DNA from: RYN-230 sp963770545
GTDB taxonomy: Bacteria > Actinomycetota > Actinomycetes > Streptosporangiales > Streptosporangiaceae
Reading direction: 5' to 3'
Assembly: GCA_963770545.1 (NCBI GenBank)
Contig: CAVYQF010000035.1
Location: forward strand, 184,490-248,489
DNA length: 64,000 nt
Shown here in pieces: positions 1-8,842 of the stretch (position 1 is its first letter; each line of letters opens with the position of its first letter). The notes below the pieces were generated by a model that saw only the letters and a program-made list of their open reading frames with translations, ran no database searches and was not told the origin of the DNA. The translations under genes and the position numbers were made by a program.

Positions 1-266
1 GCCCGGTCGATCGCGACCGCAGTCACGCCCATTCGCAGATCCACCTGGTGCCCGGCGTACCAGCCCCCCTCGTGCACGTACAGGGAGGACTTGTCCGCCT
101 GGCCGAGCAGGTACCCCTTGGATAGCGGCGGCCGCTCGTACGGCCGCTCAGTTTCCGTGCCGAGCAGAACGATGGTTCCGCCGAACCCGTCCTCGCGCAG
201 CTGCTCAGCCGCCTTGGCGCCGGCCAGGCTGGCGCCGATGATCACGTAGGCCGGACCTTCGGGCAT
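1..266 (-). CDS. NAD(P)/FAD-dependent oxidoreductase, ferredoxin reductase type (partial)
   Basis: Only the N-terminal 88 codons are present; the gene runs off the left edge. The protein starts with a beta strand and a dinucleotide-binding loop (VIIGASLAGAKAAEQLR, residues 8-24), followed by the acidic end of strand two and a RPYERPPLSKGYL segment. That layout is typical of FAD-binding reductases that feed electrons to ferredoxins serving cytochromes P450 or dioxygenases (rhodocoxin/putidaredoxin reductase family). The ATG at 266 has a good GAAGGAG ribosome site. The electron partner is outside the window, so the pathway is unknown. Confidence 0.8.
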   Translation of the reverse strand, partial: MPEGPAYVIIGASLAGAKAAEQLREDGFGGTIVLLGTETERPYERPPLSKGYLLGQADKSSLYVHEGGWYAGHQVDLRMGVTAVAIDR

Positions 267-280
267 GACTGCTCCTTCGC

Positions 281-365
281 AGGTATCTCAACGGCACAGG
301 TATCTCAACGGCACGGGCGCTTCATCAGCACACGTACTTCATCAGCACCGGCACTTCATCGGCAC
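281..365. repeat. Two short tandem arrays, both with a 17-bp period
   Basis: Positions 281-297 and 298-314 are perfect 17-bp copies beginning AGGTATCTCAACGG. Right after them a second motif, CTTCATCRGCAC, recurs at 320, 337 and 354, again 17 bp apart. The array fills the 125-bp gap between the flavoprotein start and the dgt stop. No protein or RNA gene is evident here. Confidence 0.75.
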
Positions 366-391
366 ACGGATCCATGGGGGGTACAGATACG

Positions 392-1681
392 TCAGCGGCA
401 CAGGCGAGCGTGCCACGCGACCGCGGACGTGTCGGTCAGCGTAGCCACCTGGTCCACCACGACCCGCAGCCGCCCCGTGTCGGTCGTGGCGGCCTCGTAC
501 GCGGGCCGCAGCGCCGGATCAAGCGTGCCGGGAGCCCCGATGCGCACCGCGCCCGCCAGCTCCATGATCAGCTCTCGTTCCCGGGCCTGCATCTGGGCAG
601 CGCCGTCCCGGCTCATCACGTAGTACGCCGTGACCCCCTTGAGTAGCGCGCATTCCAGCCGCTGACGCCGGGGCACCTGCAGGTCGGCGTCGTACCGGGT
701 CAGCGGAAGACCGCCCGACGCGTCCATGGTGGCCTGGTGCGCCGCGCCGCACAACCGCCCGATCAGCTCGCTGGTCAGGTTTTTCAGCGCGGCCAGGGAT
801 CGCGGGCCGCCGTCGAACCCGTCCGGCCAGCAGGGCAGCGCGAGCAGGTCGTCGAATACCTCAGCCAATTCGTCCGGCGTCACTGACCCCGGAGCGCAGT
901 AGTGGTCGGCGGTGACCTCGCTGATGGCCTTCCGCTCTCCCGGATCGGCCAGCGCCGAGAACCTGGTCAGCCCGGCATGCAGGCCGTCCTCCAGGTCGTG
1001 CACCGAGTAGGCCACATCGTCGGCCCAGTCCATGACCTGCGCTTCCAGGCACCGCTGGCCGGGGGGCGCCCCGAGCCGGATCCACGCGAACGCCTCCGCG
1101 TCGTCGGCGTACGCGCCATATTTCGGGGGGTTCCGGGGGGTCGCCCCCCCGGGCTGGCGGAGCGCCAGCCCCGGGCCGGCCAGCCAGGGGTACTTCAGCG
1201 TGGCGTCCAGGGTGGCCCGGGTCAGGTTCAGGCCCGCGCCGGGCACCTTGGCCTCGAGCCGGGTCAGCAGCCGCAGGCTCTGCGCGTTGCCCTCGAAGCC
1301 CCCGCAGGCCCCGGCCACATCGGCCAGGGCCGACTCGCCGTTGTGCCCGAACGGCGGGTGGCCGAGGTCGTGCGCCAGGCAGGCGGCGTCGACCAGGTCG
1401 GGATCGCAGCCCAGGGCCCCGCCTAGCTCCCGGCCGATCTGGGCGCATTCCAGCGAGTGGGTGAGCCGGGTCCGGGGGAAGTCCCCCGCGTCCACCTCCA
1501 CCACCTGGGTTTTGGCCGCCAGCCGGCGCAGCGCCGAGGTGTGCAGGACCCGGGCCCGGTCCCGCTCGAACGGGCCCCGGCCGAACCTGCCCGCCTCGAA
1601 CCCGGCCGCCGCGGCCCGCTTAGGTGGCTCAGCCACCCAGCGGGCCGCGGCGTCGGGATCGTAACCGGGCCTTTCTCTCAC
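392..1681 (-). CDS. dgt: Deoxyguanosinetriphosphate triphosphohydrolase-like protein (HD domain)
   Basis: This cytosolic HD-superfamily enzyme of 429 residues hydrolyses dNTPs to nucleosides and triphosphate; the family adjusts dNTP pools. The N-terminal RARVLHTSALRRLAAKTQV stretch, the HSLE segment and the metal-binding HDLGHPPFGHNGE motif (about residues 104-116) are diagnostic. The GTG start overlaps the ppdK stop (GTGA), so the two are probably translationally coupled. An odd Gly/Pro/Arg-rich insertion near codons 170-190 is encoded by the GC palindrome at 1124-1175 and is not usual for the family. The start was chosen because of the stop overlap and the typical N-terminus. Confidence 0.9.
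   Translation of the reverse strand: MRERPGYDPDAAARWVAEPPKRAAAAGFEAGRFGRGPFERDRARVLHTSALRRLAAKTQVVEVDAGDFPRTRLTHSLECAQIGRELGGALGCDPDLVDAACLAHDLGHPPFGHNGESALADVAGACGGFEGNAQSLRLLTRLEAKVPGAGLNLTRATLDATLKYPWLAGPGLALRQPGGATPRNPPKYGAYADDAEAFAWIRLGAPPGQRCLEAQVMDWADDVAYSVHDLEDGLHAGLTRFSALADPGERKAISEVTADHYCAPGSVTPDELAEVFDDLLALPCWPDGFDGGPRSLAALKNLTSELIGRLCGAAHQATMDASGGLPLTRYDADLQVPRRQRLECALLKGVTAYYVMSRDGAAQMQARERELIMELAGAVRIGAPGTLDPALRPAYEAATTDTGRLRVVVDQVATLTDTSAVAWHARLCR
1124..1175. repeat. GC-rich palindromic element inside dgt
   Basis: The stretch contains GGGGGG-TCG-CCCCCC (1135-1149) followed by a second stem CTGGCG-GAG-CGCCAG flanked by CCCGGG boxes. It reads through in frame and creates a Pro/Gly/Arg-rich insertion in Dgt. 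Similar GGGGGG-TCGT-CCCCCC cores occur in recO (17136-17151) and between genes at about 29739 and 17739, which suggests a dispersed palindromic repeat. Confidence 0.6.
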
Positions 1682-4365
1682 CTGCTGTCGCTGCCACCCG
1701 CGGACTCGAGGACCACCGCGCGGCCCGCCTCCAGCCGGGCCACGGGCACCCGGAACGGCGAGCAGGACACGTAGTCCAGCCCGACCTCGTGGAAGAAGTG
1801 CACCGAGTCCGGGTCCCCGCCGTGCTCGCCGCAGACGCCCAGGTGCAGCTCCGGACGGGCGGCGCGGCCCTCCTCGGTGGCGATCCGCACCAGCCTGCCG
1901 ACCCCGTCCCGGTCGATGGTCTCGAACGGGGAGACACCGAAGATACCCAGCTCGATGTAGCGGCTGAAGAACGCGCCTTCCACGTCGTCCCGGGAGAACC
2001 CCCAGGTCATCTGGGTCAGGTCGTTAGTGCCGAACGAGAAGAACTCGGCCGACTTGGCGATCTCACCGGCGATCACCGCCGCCCGCGGCACCTCGATCAT
2101 CGTGCCGATCTCGGTGTGCACGTGGGTGCCGGTCTCCTCCTCCACCTCGGCCAGCACCCTGGCCGTCGCGTCCCGGGCGATCTCCATTTCCTGTACCGAC
2201 GCGGTGAGCGGGATCATGACCTCCGGCTTCGGGTCCTTCCCCTGCTGCTTCAGCTCCGCCGCGGCGTGCGCGATGGCCCGGACCTGCATGTCCAGCAGCC
2301 CGGGGATGACCAGCGTCAGCCGGACACCGCGCAGGCCCAGCATCGGGTTCTGCTCGTGCAGGCGGCGGACCGCGTCCAGCAGCTTACGGTCCTTCTCGGT
2401 GGCGCTGTCGCCGGCCAGCGCGAGCTTGACGGTCAGGTCGGTGAGGTCGGGCAGGAACTCGTGCAGCGGCGGGTCGATCAGCCGGATGGTCACCGGCAGG
2501 CCATCCATCGCGTCGAGGATCTCGATGAAGTCGCCGCGCTGCAGCGGCTCCAGCGCGTCGAGCGCGGCCTGCCGGCCCGCCTCGTCCTCGGCCAGGATGA
2601 GGTCCTCGACCAGTTGCCGGCGCTCGCCGAGGAACATGTGCTCGGTCCGGACCAGGCCGACGCCGCCCGCGCCGAAGCGCCGGGCCCGGGCGCAGTCGTC
2701 GCCGGTGTCCGCGTTGGCGTGCACGCCGAGGCGGCGGCGCTCGTCGGCGTGCTTCATGATCCGGTCCACGGCCTTGACCAGATCGTCCGCGTCGGCGGCC
2801 AGGCCGTTCTCGAAGTACTGCACGACCGGGGACGCGGCCACCGGTACCTCGCCGAGGTAGACGTTGCCGCTGGTGCCGTCGATGGAGAGCACGTCACCCT
2901 CGTTGATGACCACACCGCCGGGCGCGGTGATCTTCCCGGCCTTGGTGTCCACCTCGAGATCCTCGGCGCCGCAGACGCAGGTCTTGCCCATACCGCGGGC
3001 GACCACGGCGGCGTGGCTGGTCTTGCCGCCCCGGCTGGTCAGGATGCCCTTCGCGGCGATCATGCCGTGCAGGTCATCGGGGTTGGTCTCGCGCCGGACC
3101 AGGATCACGGCCTGGCCGGCCGCGGCCTGCTCGACGGCCTTGGCCGAGTCGAACACGGCCTGGCCGACCGCAGCACCCGGGGACGCGCTGACGCCCTTGG
3201 TGATCCGCTTCGGCTCGCTGCTGAGGTCGAACCGGGGGAACATAAGCTGGGCCAGCTGGTCGCCGGTGACCCGGGTGACCGCCTCGTCCATGTCGATGAG
3301 GCCCTGGTCGACGAGCTGGGTGGCGATGCGGAAGGCCGCGCCCGCGGTTCGCTTGCCGACCCGGGTCTGCAGCATCCACAGCTTGCCACGCTCGATCGTG
3401 AACTCGATGTCACACAGGTCCCGGTAGTGGTTCTCCAGCGTGGTCATGATGTCCAACAGCTGGGCATAGCACGCGGAGTTGATCTTCTCCAGGTCCTGCA
3501 GCGGGACTGTGTTCCGGATGCCGGCCACCACGTCCTCGCCCTGCGCGTTCTGCAGGTAGTCACCGTAGACGCCCTGCTGGCCGCTGCCCGGGTCGCGGGT
3601 GAACGCGACGCCGGTACCGGAGTCCATGCCGAGGTTGCCGAACACCATGGCCACGATGTTCACCGCGGTGCCGAGGTCGGCGGGGATGCGCTCCTGGCGG
3701 CGGTACAGGATGGCGCGATCGGCGTTCCAGGAGCTGAACACGGCCTTGACGGCCATGTCCATCTGCTCCCGCGGCTCCTGCGGGAAATCGTGGCCGGTGT
3801 GCTCCCGGACGATCTCCTTGAAGCGGTCCACGATCTTGTGCAGATCACTGGCGTCCAGGTCGAGGTCGTTCCTGGTCCCCTTGGCCTGCTTGGCCTCTTC
3901 CATGACCTGCTCGAAGGCGTCGCCCTCGATGCCGAGCACGGTCTTGCCGAACATCTGAATCAGGCGGCGGTAGGCGTCCCAGGCGAACCGGTCGTTGCCG
4001 GCCTGCTTGGCCAGGCCGTGCACCGACTCGTCGGACAGGCCGATGTTCAGCACCGTCTCCATCATCCCGGGCATCGAGAACTTGGCCCCGGACCGCACGC
4101 TGACCAGCAGCGGGTCGGCGGGGTCACCGAGCCGGCGCCCCATGGCCTTCTCCAGCTCGGCCAGGTGCCTGCTCACCTCCGCATCCAGGCTCTCGGGCAC
4201 GGTGCCCTGAGTCAGGTACTCACGGCACGCCTCGGTGGTAATGATGAAACCGGGCGGAACAGGCAGGCCAAGATTCGTCATCTCAGCCAGGTTTGCCCCT
4301 TTGCCGCCCAGCAGGTCTTTAAGGTCTTTATTGCCCTCGGTGAAGTCATAAACGAGCTTAGGCAC
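1678..4365 (-). CDS. ppdK: Pyruvate, phosphate dikinase
   Basis: This enzyme interconverts pyruvate, ATP and phosphate with phosphoenolpyruvate, AMP and diphosphate in the cytosol, linking glycolysis and gluconeogenesis. At 895 residues it is full length. The N-terminal nucleotide-grasp domain begins at LLGGKGANLAEM. The swivelling phosphohistidine domain carries the catalytic His in GGKTSHAAV (residue 451). The C-terminal PEP/pyruvate barrel ends with the catalytic Cys in VCGEHGGDP (near residue 830). A GTG start at 4365 is preceded by AGGAG. Its stop overlaps the dgt start. A 914-codon open frame on the opposite strand is only a codon-bias shadow of this gene. Confidence 0.97.
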   Translation of the reverse strand: MPKLVYDFTEGNKDLKDLLGGKGANLAEMTNLGLPVPPGFIITTEACREYLTQGTVPESLDAEVSRHLAELEKAMGRRLGDPADPLLVSVRSGAKFSMPGMMETVLNIGLSDESVHGLAKQAGNDRFAWDAYRRLIQMFGKTVLGIEGDAFEQVMEEAKQAKGTRNDLDLDASDLHKIVDRFKEIVREHTGHDFPQEPREQMDMAVKAVFSSWNADRAILYRRQERIPADLGTAVNIVAMVFGNLGMDSGTGVAFTRDPGSGQQGVYGDYLQNAQGEDVVAGIRNTVPLQDLEKINSACYAQLLDIMTTLENHYRDLCDIEFTIERGKLWMLQTRVGKRTAGAAFRIATQLVDQGLIDMDEAVTRVTGDQLAQLMFPRFDLSSEPKRITKGVSASPGAAVGQAVFDSAKAVEQAAAGQAVILVRRETNPDDLHGMIAAKGILTSRGGKTSHAAVVARGMGKTCVCGAEDLEVDTKAGKITAPGGVVINEGDVLSIDGTSGNVYLGEVPVAASPVVQYFENGLAADADDLVKAVDRIMKHADERRRLGVHANADTGDDCARARRFGAGGVGLVRTEHMFLGERRQLVEDLILAEDEAGRQAALDALEPLQRGDFIEILDAMDGLPVTIRLIDPPLHEFLPDLTDLTVKLALAGDSATEKDRKLLDAVRRLHEQNPMLGLRGVRLTLVIPGLLDMQVRAIAHAAAELKQQGKDPKPEVMIPLTASVQEMEIARDATARVLAEVEEETGTHVHTEIGTMIEVPRAAVIAGEIAKSAEFFSFGTNDLTQMTWGFSRDDVEGAFFSRYIELGIFGVSPFETIDRDGVGRLVRIATEEGRAARPELHLGVCGEHGGDPDSVHFFHEVGLDYVSCSPFRVPVARLEAGRAVVLESAGGSDSR

Positions 4366-4594
4366 TGAAAACGCTCTCCTCGGGAGGGCCGCCGGTGCGA
4401 GCCGCGGCTTAGATGCACGGCAGCCTGGATGATGACGGCCTCTTCGGCCCGGTCATTTGACTCTACCGAGCACCGGGCGCCGGCGCACCCGATAGAGGTC
4501 CCGCTGCATCCGGCAGAGGTCCCGCGGGCGGGCCGCGGGCAAAATATCTGCCTCCCGGAAGCAGCAGATCGGCGCCGCCGGGGTCATAAGGGAC

Positions 4595-5173
4595 ATGGAC
4601 TCCGATGCCGCGGTGCACCCTGGACGGATGGGGCGCCGCCGTACCCAGCCCGGGCCGCAGCCGCCGCCGGAGGCGGACACTTCCGTGACCGCGCTGTACC
4701 AGGCGCACGCGCTGGGGCTGACCCGGTTGGCCTATCTCATGCTCGGCGAGCGCCAGGCGGCCGAGGACGTGGTGCAGGAGGCGTTCGCCGGCCTGTACCG
4801 GCGCTGGGAGAAGCTGTCCGATCCCGCCAAGGCGCTGCCCTATGTGCGGGCGGCGGTGCTGAACGGCTGCCGCTCGCAGCTGCGCCGTCACGGCCGGGCC
4901 CCGGCCGTGACGGCCGCCGCGGGGCTGGCGGACGCGTTGCTCCCCGTGGTGTCCGCGGAAGCCTCGGTGCTGTCCGCGGAACAGCGTCGCTCGGTCCTGC
5001 GGGCGCTCGGGCAGCTGCCCCCGCGGCAGCGTGAGGTGCTGGTGCTCCGCTTCTACCTGGACCTGTCCGAACCGGAGATCGCCGCGGCGATGCGAATCGG
5101 GCCGAGCACCGTGCGGTCTACCGCGCACCGGGCCCTCGGGGCGCTGGGCCGCTTGCTGGAGGAACCGTCATGA
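4595..5173 (+). CDS. SigE-like ECF RNA polymerase sigma factor (module 1)
   Basis: A 192-residue sigma-70 family factor of the small extracytoplasmic-function type. Region 2 (about residues 30-95) includes LYQAHALGLTRLAYLMLG and AEDVVQEAF. Region 4 (about 130-185) contains LPPRQREVLVLRFYLDLSE and a helix-turn-helix ending STVRSTAHRALGAL. The stop overlaps the ATG of the downstream membrane protein (ATGA), the usual arrangement of an ECF sigma factor with its membrane regulator. It diverges from ppdK. No zinc-finger anti-sigma factor is nearby, so regulation by the downstream protein is inferred from position. Confidence 0.9.
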   Translation: MDSDAAVHPGRMGRRRTQPGPQPPPEADTSVTALYQAHALGLTRLAYLMLGERQAAEDVVQEAFAGLYRRWEKLSDPAKALPYVRAAVLNGCRSQLRRHGRAPAVTAAAGLADALLPVVSAEASVLSAEQRRSVLRALGQLPPRQREVLVLRFYLDLSEPEIAAAMRIGPSTVRSTAHRALGALGRLLEEPS

Positions 5174-6546
5174 ACACGCTGGAAGACCGGATGCGCCAGG
5201 CCCTGCGGGAGACCGCGGAGGACATCTCCTGGACGGACGTGCCGCCGCTGCGGCTGCCCGACGGGGCGGGGCGCGGCCGGCTGGCGCGCGGCTGGCGGGG
5301 CTGGCCGCCCTGGCTCACCCCGCTGGCGGCGGCCGCCGCGGTGGCGGCCGTGCTGGCCGCCACCTTCGCCCTCACCGGCGGCCCGGCCCGGCCCGGCCAC
5401 CAGACCTCGTCGGACGCGCTACTGGCCCGGGTCCCGCGCTACTACGTCGTGCTGACTAACACCGGGCGCACCCGGGGCTGGCCGCAGCAGGCGGAGGTCC
5501 GCGCCACCAGAACCGGCCGGATCGCGGCCACGCTCAACGCGCCCCGGCCAGACAACACGTTCATCATGGTGGCTGCCGCCTCCGGCGTGGGCCGTTACGT
5601 GCTGGCCGCACAGCGGATGGCGATCGAGCACCGGGCCACCCTGGAGCCCCCCGTGCCGGGCGCCCCGAAGGTCCAGCGCCGGGGCAGCGTCGCAGTCCAG
5701 GTGCCGGCCGGCCCGATCCACTTCTACCAGCTGCGGATCAGCTCATCAGGCCAGGTCTCGGCACTGAGCCCGCTGCCTGTCCCGGCGCTGCCGGCCGATG
5801 CGGAGCTCTCCGGCCTGGCGCTCACCCCGGATGGCCGCAAGCTCGCGGTAGCCAGCCGGACCGGCGGGCCCCGGCCCGGCCCGGAAATCCAGGTGGACAC
5901 GCTGGCCACGGGGGCTCAGCGCGTCTGGACCTGGCCGGGTGCCCAGCCGATCGAGGAAAGCCTGGGGGGCACCGGCTCGGCGCTGTCCTGGGCGGCGGAC
6001 GACAGCACGCTGGCCTTTCCGCGGCTGATCGACGGCCAGTACCGGGTCCGGCTGCTGGACACTACAGCGCCGGGCAGCAGCCTGGCGGCCAGCCGGCTGG
6101 TCCTGAACCTGAACTGGACGGGCCGCGAGACCAGCCGCCGGTTCAGCCACGGCCGGGCGGTCAACAACAGCATCACGTTCGGCGCCCTGCTCACGCCGGA
6201 CGGCAGCAAGATCGTCGTCGCCACGGTCACCGAGTCCCTGCACCCGCTGACCTCCGAACTCGGGTTCACCGAATTCTCCGCGCGGACCGGGAAGGTGGTC
6301 ACGGTCCTCGGCCGCTGGCGGTTCGTCCGGCGATGGCCCGAGCAGGAGCAGGCCGTGCTGTGGACGAACGCTGACGGCAGCACGCTGCTCGTGCTGGCCC
6401 ACCGGCCCGGCGTGACTGTCCGCCCAGCCTCGCCCAGCTCGGGATCCACCTTCGGCGTAGAGTTCGGCGTGCTCCACGGTGACCAGTACACGCCGCTGCC
6501 CGGCGCGCACGGCCTGGGTCGGCTGAGCACCTTTCCGGCCTGGTAG
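5170..6546 (+). CDS. Single-pass membrane protein with propeller-like ectodomain, putative sigma partner (module 1)
   Basis: 458 residues. A short N-terminal cytoplasmic stretch (about 1-46, starting MNTLEDRMRQALRETAEDI) is followed by one hydrophobic Ala-rich membrane helix (about 47-69). The large outside part has beta-propeller-like repeats such as LSGLALTPDGRKLAVASR and ALSWAADDSTLAFPRL. The start overlaps the sigma factor stop by four bases, so the pair is coupled. A homologue follows sigma factor 2. The likely role is signal sensing and control of the sigma factor, but no known anti-sigma domain is visible and the ligand is unknown. Confidence 0.7.
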   Translation: MNTLEDRMRQALRETAEDISWTDVPPLRLPDGAGRGRLARGWRGWPPWLTPLAAAAAVAAVLAATFALTGGPARPGHQTSSDALLARVPRYYVVLTNTGRTRGWPQQAEVRATRTGRIAATLNAPRPDNTFIMVAAASGVGRYVLAAQRMAIEHRATLEPPVPGAPKVQRRGSVAVQVPAGPIHFYQLRISSSGQVSALSPLPVPALPADAELSGLALTPDGRKLAVASRTGGPRPGPEIQVDTLATGAQRVWTWPGAQPIEESLGGTGSALSWAADDSTLAFPRLIDGQYRVRLLDTTAPGSSLAASRLVLNLNWTGRETSRRFSHGRAVNNSITFGALLTPDGSKIVVATVTESLHPLTSELGFTEFSARTGKVVTVLGRWRFVRRWPEQEQAVLWTNADGSTLLVLAHRPGVTVRPASPSSGSTFGVEFGVLHGDQYTPLPGAHGLGRLSTFPAW

Positions 6547-6554
6547 CGGCCGTA

Positions 6555-6587
6555 GCGCGGGCCCGGGACCGCGGCCTGGGCCCGCGC
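6555..6587 (+). terminator. Hairpin terminator after sigma module 1
   Basis: Perfect 10-bp arms GCGCGGGCCC (6555-6564) and GGGCCCGCGC (6578-6587) enclose a 13-nt loop 9 bp after the stop codon. No T-run follows, as is common in high-GC actinobacteria. Confidence 0.6.
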
Positions 6588-6604
6588 CACGCGACACTGG
6601 ACGG

Positions 6605-7489
6605 ATGAGCGAGACGCTGATCGGGCTGCTGCATCCGGGTGAGATGGGCGCGGCCGTGGCCGCCTGCCTGACCGGCCGCGGGTACCAGGTGCTGTGGGTG
6701 CCGGCCGGGCGCGGCCCGGCCACCCGCGCCCGGGCCGCCGCGGCCGGGCTGACCGCGGCGGCCGGCCCGGACGCTGCGAGCCAGGCCGCCGACCTGGCCC
6801 GGCGGGCGGGCATCATCTTGTCGGTCTGCCCGCCGCACGCCGCGCTGCCCACCGCCCGGGCGGTGGCCGCCGCCGGTTTCACCGGGATCTACGTGGACGC
6901 CAACGCCATCTCCCCCGGCACTGCCCACCAGGTGCGGTCACTGACCGGGGCGGCCGGGGGACGCTACGTGGACGGCGGGATCATCGGCTCCCCACCGGGG
7001 CAGGCCGGGCCGGACGGCACCCGGCTGTACCTGGCCGGCGAGGACTCTGGCGAGGTGGCGGCGCTCTTCGAGGGCAGCGCCGTGAACCCCGAAATTCTCC
7101 GCAACGACAACCCGGCCGCGGCCTCGGCCCTCAAGATGGCCTACGCGGCCTGGACCAAGGGCAGCGCCGCGCTCATGCTGGCGGCCCGCGCGCTGGCCCG
7201 GGCCGAGGGCGTGCAGGACAGCCTGCTGGCCGAATGGTCGCTGTCCCAGCCGGGCCTGGGCGGCCGGTCGCTGGGCGCGGCCCGGTCCGCGGCGGCCAAG
7301 GGCTGGCGCTGGGTGGGCGAGATGGAGGAGATCGCCGCCAGCATGACCGCGGACGGCCTGCCCGGCGGGTTCCACCAGGCCGCCGCGGAGGTCTTCCGCC
7401 GCTCATCGTCGGACGCTGCCACCGAAGGCGGCCCCGGCGACGCCGTGATCGGCGCCGTGCTGGCCGCGCTGCTGGCGGACGGCGCCTGA
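6605..7489 (+). CDS. NAD(P)-binding 6-phosphogluconate dehydrogenase-like protein with DUF1932 domain
   Basis: 294 residues. An N-terminal Rossmann domain (IGLLHPGEMGAAVAACLTGRG) is followed by strands matching beta-hydroxyacid dehydrogenases (ILSVCPPHAA, YVDANAISPGT, YVDGGIIGSPP). The C-terminal helical part (LKMAYAAWTKGSAALMLAARALA onward) is the DUF1932 type found in imine-reductase-like and 6-phosphogluconate-dehydrogenase-like enzymes. The substrate is unknown. The gene stands between sigma module 1 and the convergent glycosidase genes and has no close operon partner. Confidence 0.8.
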   Translation: MSETLIGLLHPGEMGAAVAACLTGRGYQVLWVPAGRGPATRARAAAAGLTAAAGPDAASQAADLARRAGIILSVCPPHAALPTARAVAAAGFTGIYVDANAISPGTAHQVRSLTGAAGGRYVDGGIIGSPPGQAGPDGTRLYLAGEDSGEVAALFEGSAVNPEILRNDNPAAASALKMAYAAWTKGSAALMLAARALARAEGVQDSLLAEWSLSQPGLGGRSLGAARSAAAKGWRWVGEMEEIAASMTADGLPGGFHQAAAEVFRRSSSDAATEGGPGDAVIGAVLAALLADGA

Positions 7490-7499
7490 GGCCGCCGGG

Positions 7500-8639
7500 T
7501 CAGGAGTTGTGCTGCTTGAACCAGTTCATGATCGCTGAACCGGCGCCCTCGTCCAGCCCGGCGTCCGTGCACGCCCAGTCCGACCGGATCACCGTCGGGT
7601 CAGCCAGGTTGCCGGAGGCGGCGAGCACGCCCGGGGTCAGCGTCCACGCGAGCAGGCCCATGCCCTTGCTGCCCAGGTAGTCCAGGAACGCCGGCACGCT
7701 CGTCGGCGCGTTCGCCCAGCACGACCGGGTGGATGAGTAGTTGGTCCACTCGGCGTCGGTCATCGGGACCTTCCCGGCTGCGCGCCCGAACCGGCGGTAC
7801 CACTCGGCCTGGTTGTGCGGGGCGTGCGGGCCGCCCGGGTGGTTGATCGCGTACTCCACCGGCCCGGCGCCGGTGATCTGGTGGGTAACGACCTGGTCCA
7901 GCGTCCCGGCTGTGTGCGGGCCCTCGATCCAGAACAGGTTCCTGGCCCCGGCGCCTCGGACATAGCGCGCGAGAGGTTCCATGCCGATGAAGGGATGGCC
8001 TTTGTAGTCGCCGCCGTGCTTCCAGAACTTCCACGTTCCCGCTTCGGTCGGGTAGACAGCGCGCCTCGGCTCGTTGAACAGGTCGAAGATCACGTCCGGG
8101 TTGGATCCGTACACGCGGGACATGACCTTCCAGAACGCTTTGGTCTGGGCGGTCGGCATGCCCGGGAAGTGGGGGTTGCCGCCACCCTCGGTCTGATCAT
8201 TGATGACCACGACCAGGCCGTCATCCAGCGCCGTCTCGACCTCACCCTTGATCAGGCCGAGAAACGTCCGGTTCACCCTGACGCCGTTCTTACCCGGCCC
8301 CAGCAGGCCGAACTGGAAGACCTGGAGGCGGACGGTGTTGCTGCACCACGAGGCGGCGGCGGCGTCGATCTCGGCGTCGTCTTCGAGGCTGTGGTCTTTC
8401 CAGCTGGGGCTGCCCAGGCCAGTGACGGTGATGCCGTAGGGGATGTACCGCTGGCCGCCCGCGCCGATGATCATGTTCTTGTCGCGGTGGAACGGGCCGT
8501 TGATATGGCGGCATGACCCTGCGCTGGCTGGCTGACTGGACACGCTGGTCACCCGGGCGTCGCCCGCCACCACCGCCGCCACCGCCGCGACCGCGGCGGC
8601 CAGGGCGACAGCGCTGGTGACCAGACGGGCCAGCTTCAT
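7500..8639 (-). CDS. Secreted glycoside hydrolase family 5 (endoglucanase-like), copy A
   Basis: 379 residues starting at the ATG at 8639 (MKLARLVTSAVALAAA), which begins a clear Ala-rich signal peptide with likely cleavage after about residue 26-40. The GH5 barrel shows the conserved Arg in NTVRLQ, the acid/base Glu in IFDLFNEP (E190) and the probable nucleophile in MTDAEWTNYSS (E297). It should hydrolyse beta-glucans or a related polysaccharide outside the cell. It lies in tandem with a close paralogue (8843-9979). The mature protein ends ..GSAIMNWFKQHNS in both copies. No carbohydrate-binding module is present. Confidence 0.85.
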   Translation of the reverse strand: MKLARLVTSAVALAAAVAAVAAVVAGDARVTSVSSQPASAGSCRHINGPFHRDKNMIIGAGGQRYIPYGITVTGLGSPSWKDHSLEDDAEIDAAAASWCSNTVRLQVFQFGLLGPGKNGVRVNRTFLGLIKGEVETALDDGLVVVINDQTEGGGNPHFPGMPTAQTKAFWKVMSRVYGSNPDVIFDLFNEPRRAVYPTEAGTWKFWKHGGDYKGHPFIGMEPLARYVRGAGARNLFWIEGPHTAGTLDQVVTHQITGAGPVEYAINHPGGPHAPHNQAEWYRRFGRAAGKVPMTDAEWTNYSSTRSCWANAPTSVPAFLDYLGSKGMGLLAWTLTPGVLAASGNLADPTVIRSDWACTDAGLDEGAGSAIMNWFKQHNS

Positions 8640-8842
8640 CGTTCCCTTTCCGGGGAGCCGCCAGGCGGGCCCGTCGCAGGACCGCTCCACCCCCGCGATG
8701 ATTCTCGCAGGGTCAAAGCCGTCCGGAACGGCCGGATCCACGATGAACTGGCCACGGATGGACCCAGGACAGCCCCGCGCTCATGGCGCCGCCCCTGGCG
8801 GCGCCGCCGGCCGGGCCCGCCTGAGTCCGGCCTGAGCCCGGT

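Noticed and set aside
1624..4368. A 914-codon open frame on the plus strand
   Set aside because: It is exactly opposite ppdK, has Val/Leu/His/Gly-rich composition with no family motif, and is the usual reverse-strand shadow of a high-GC gene.
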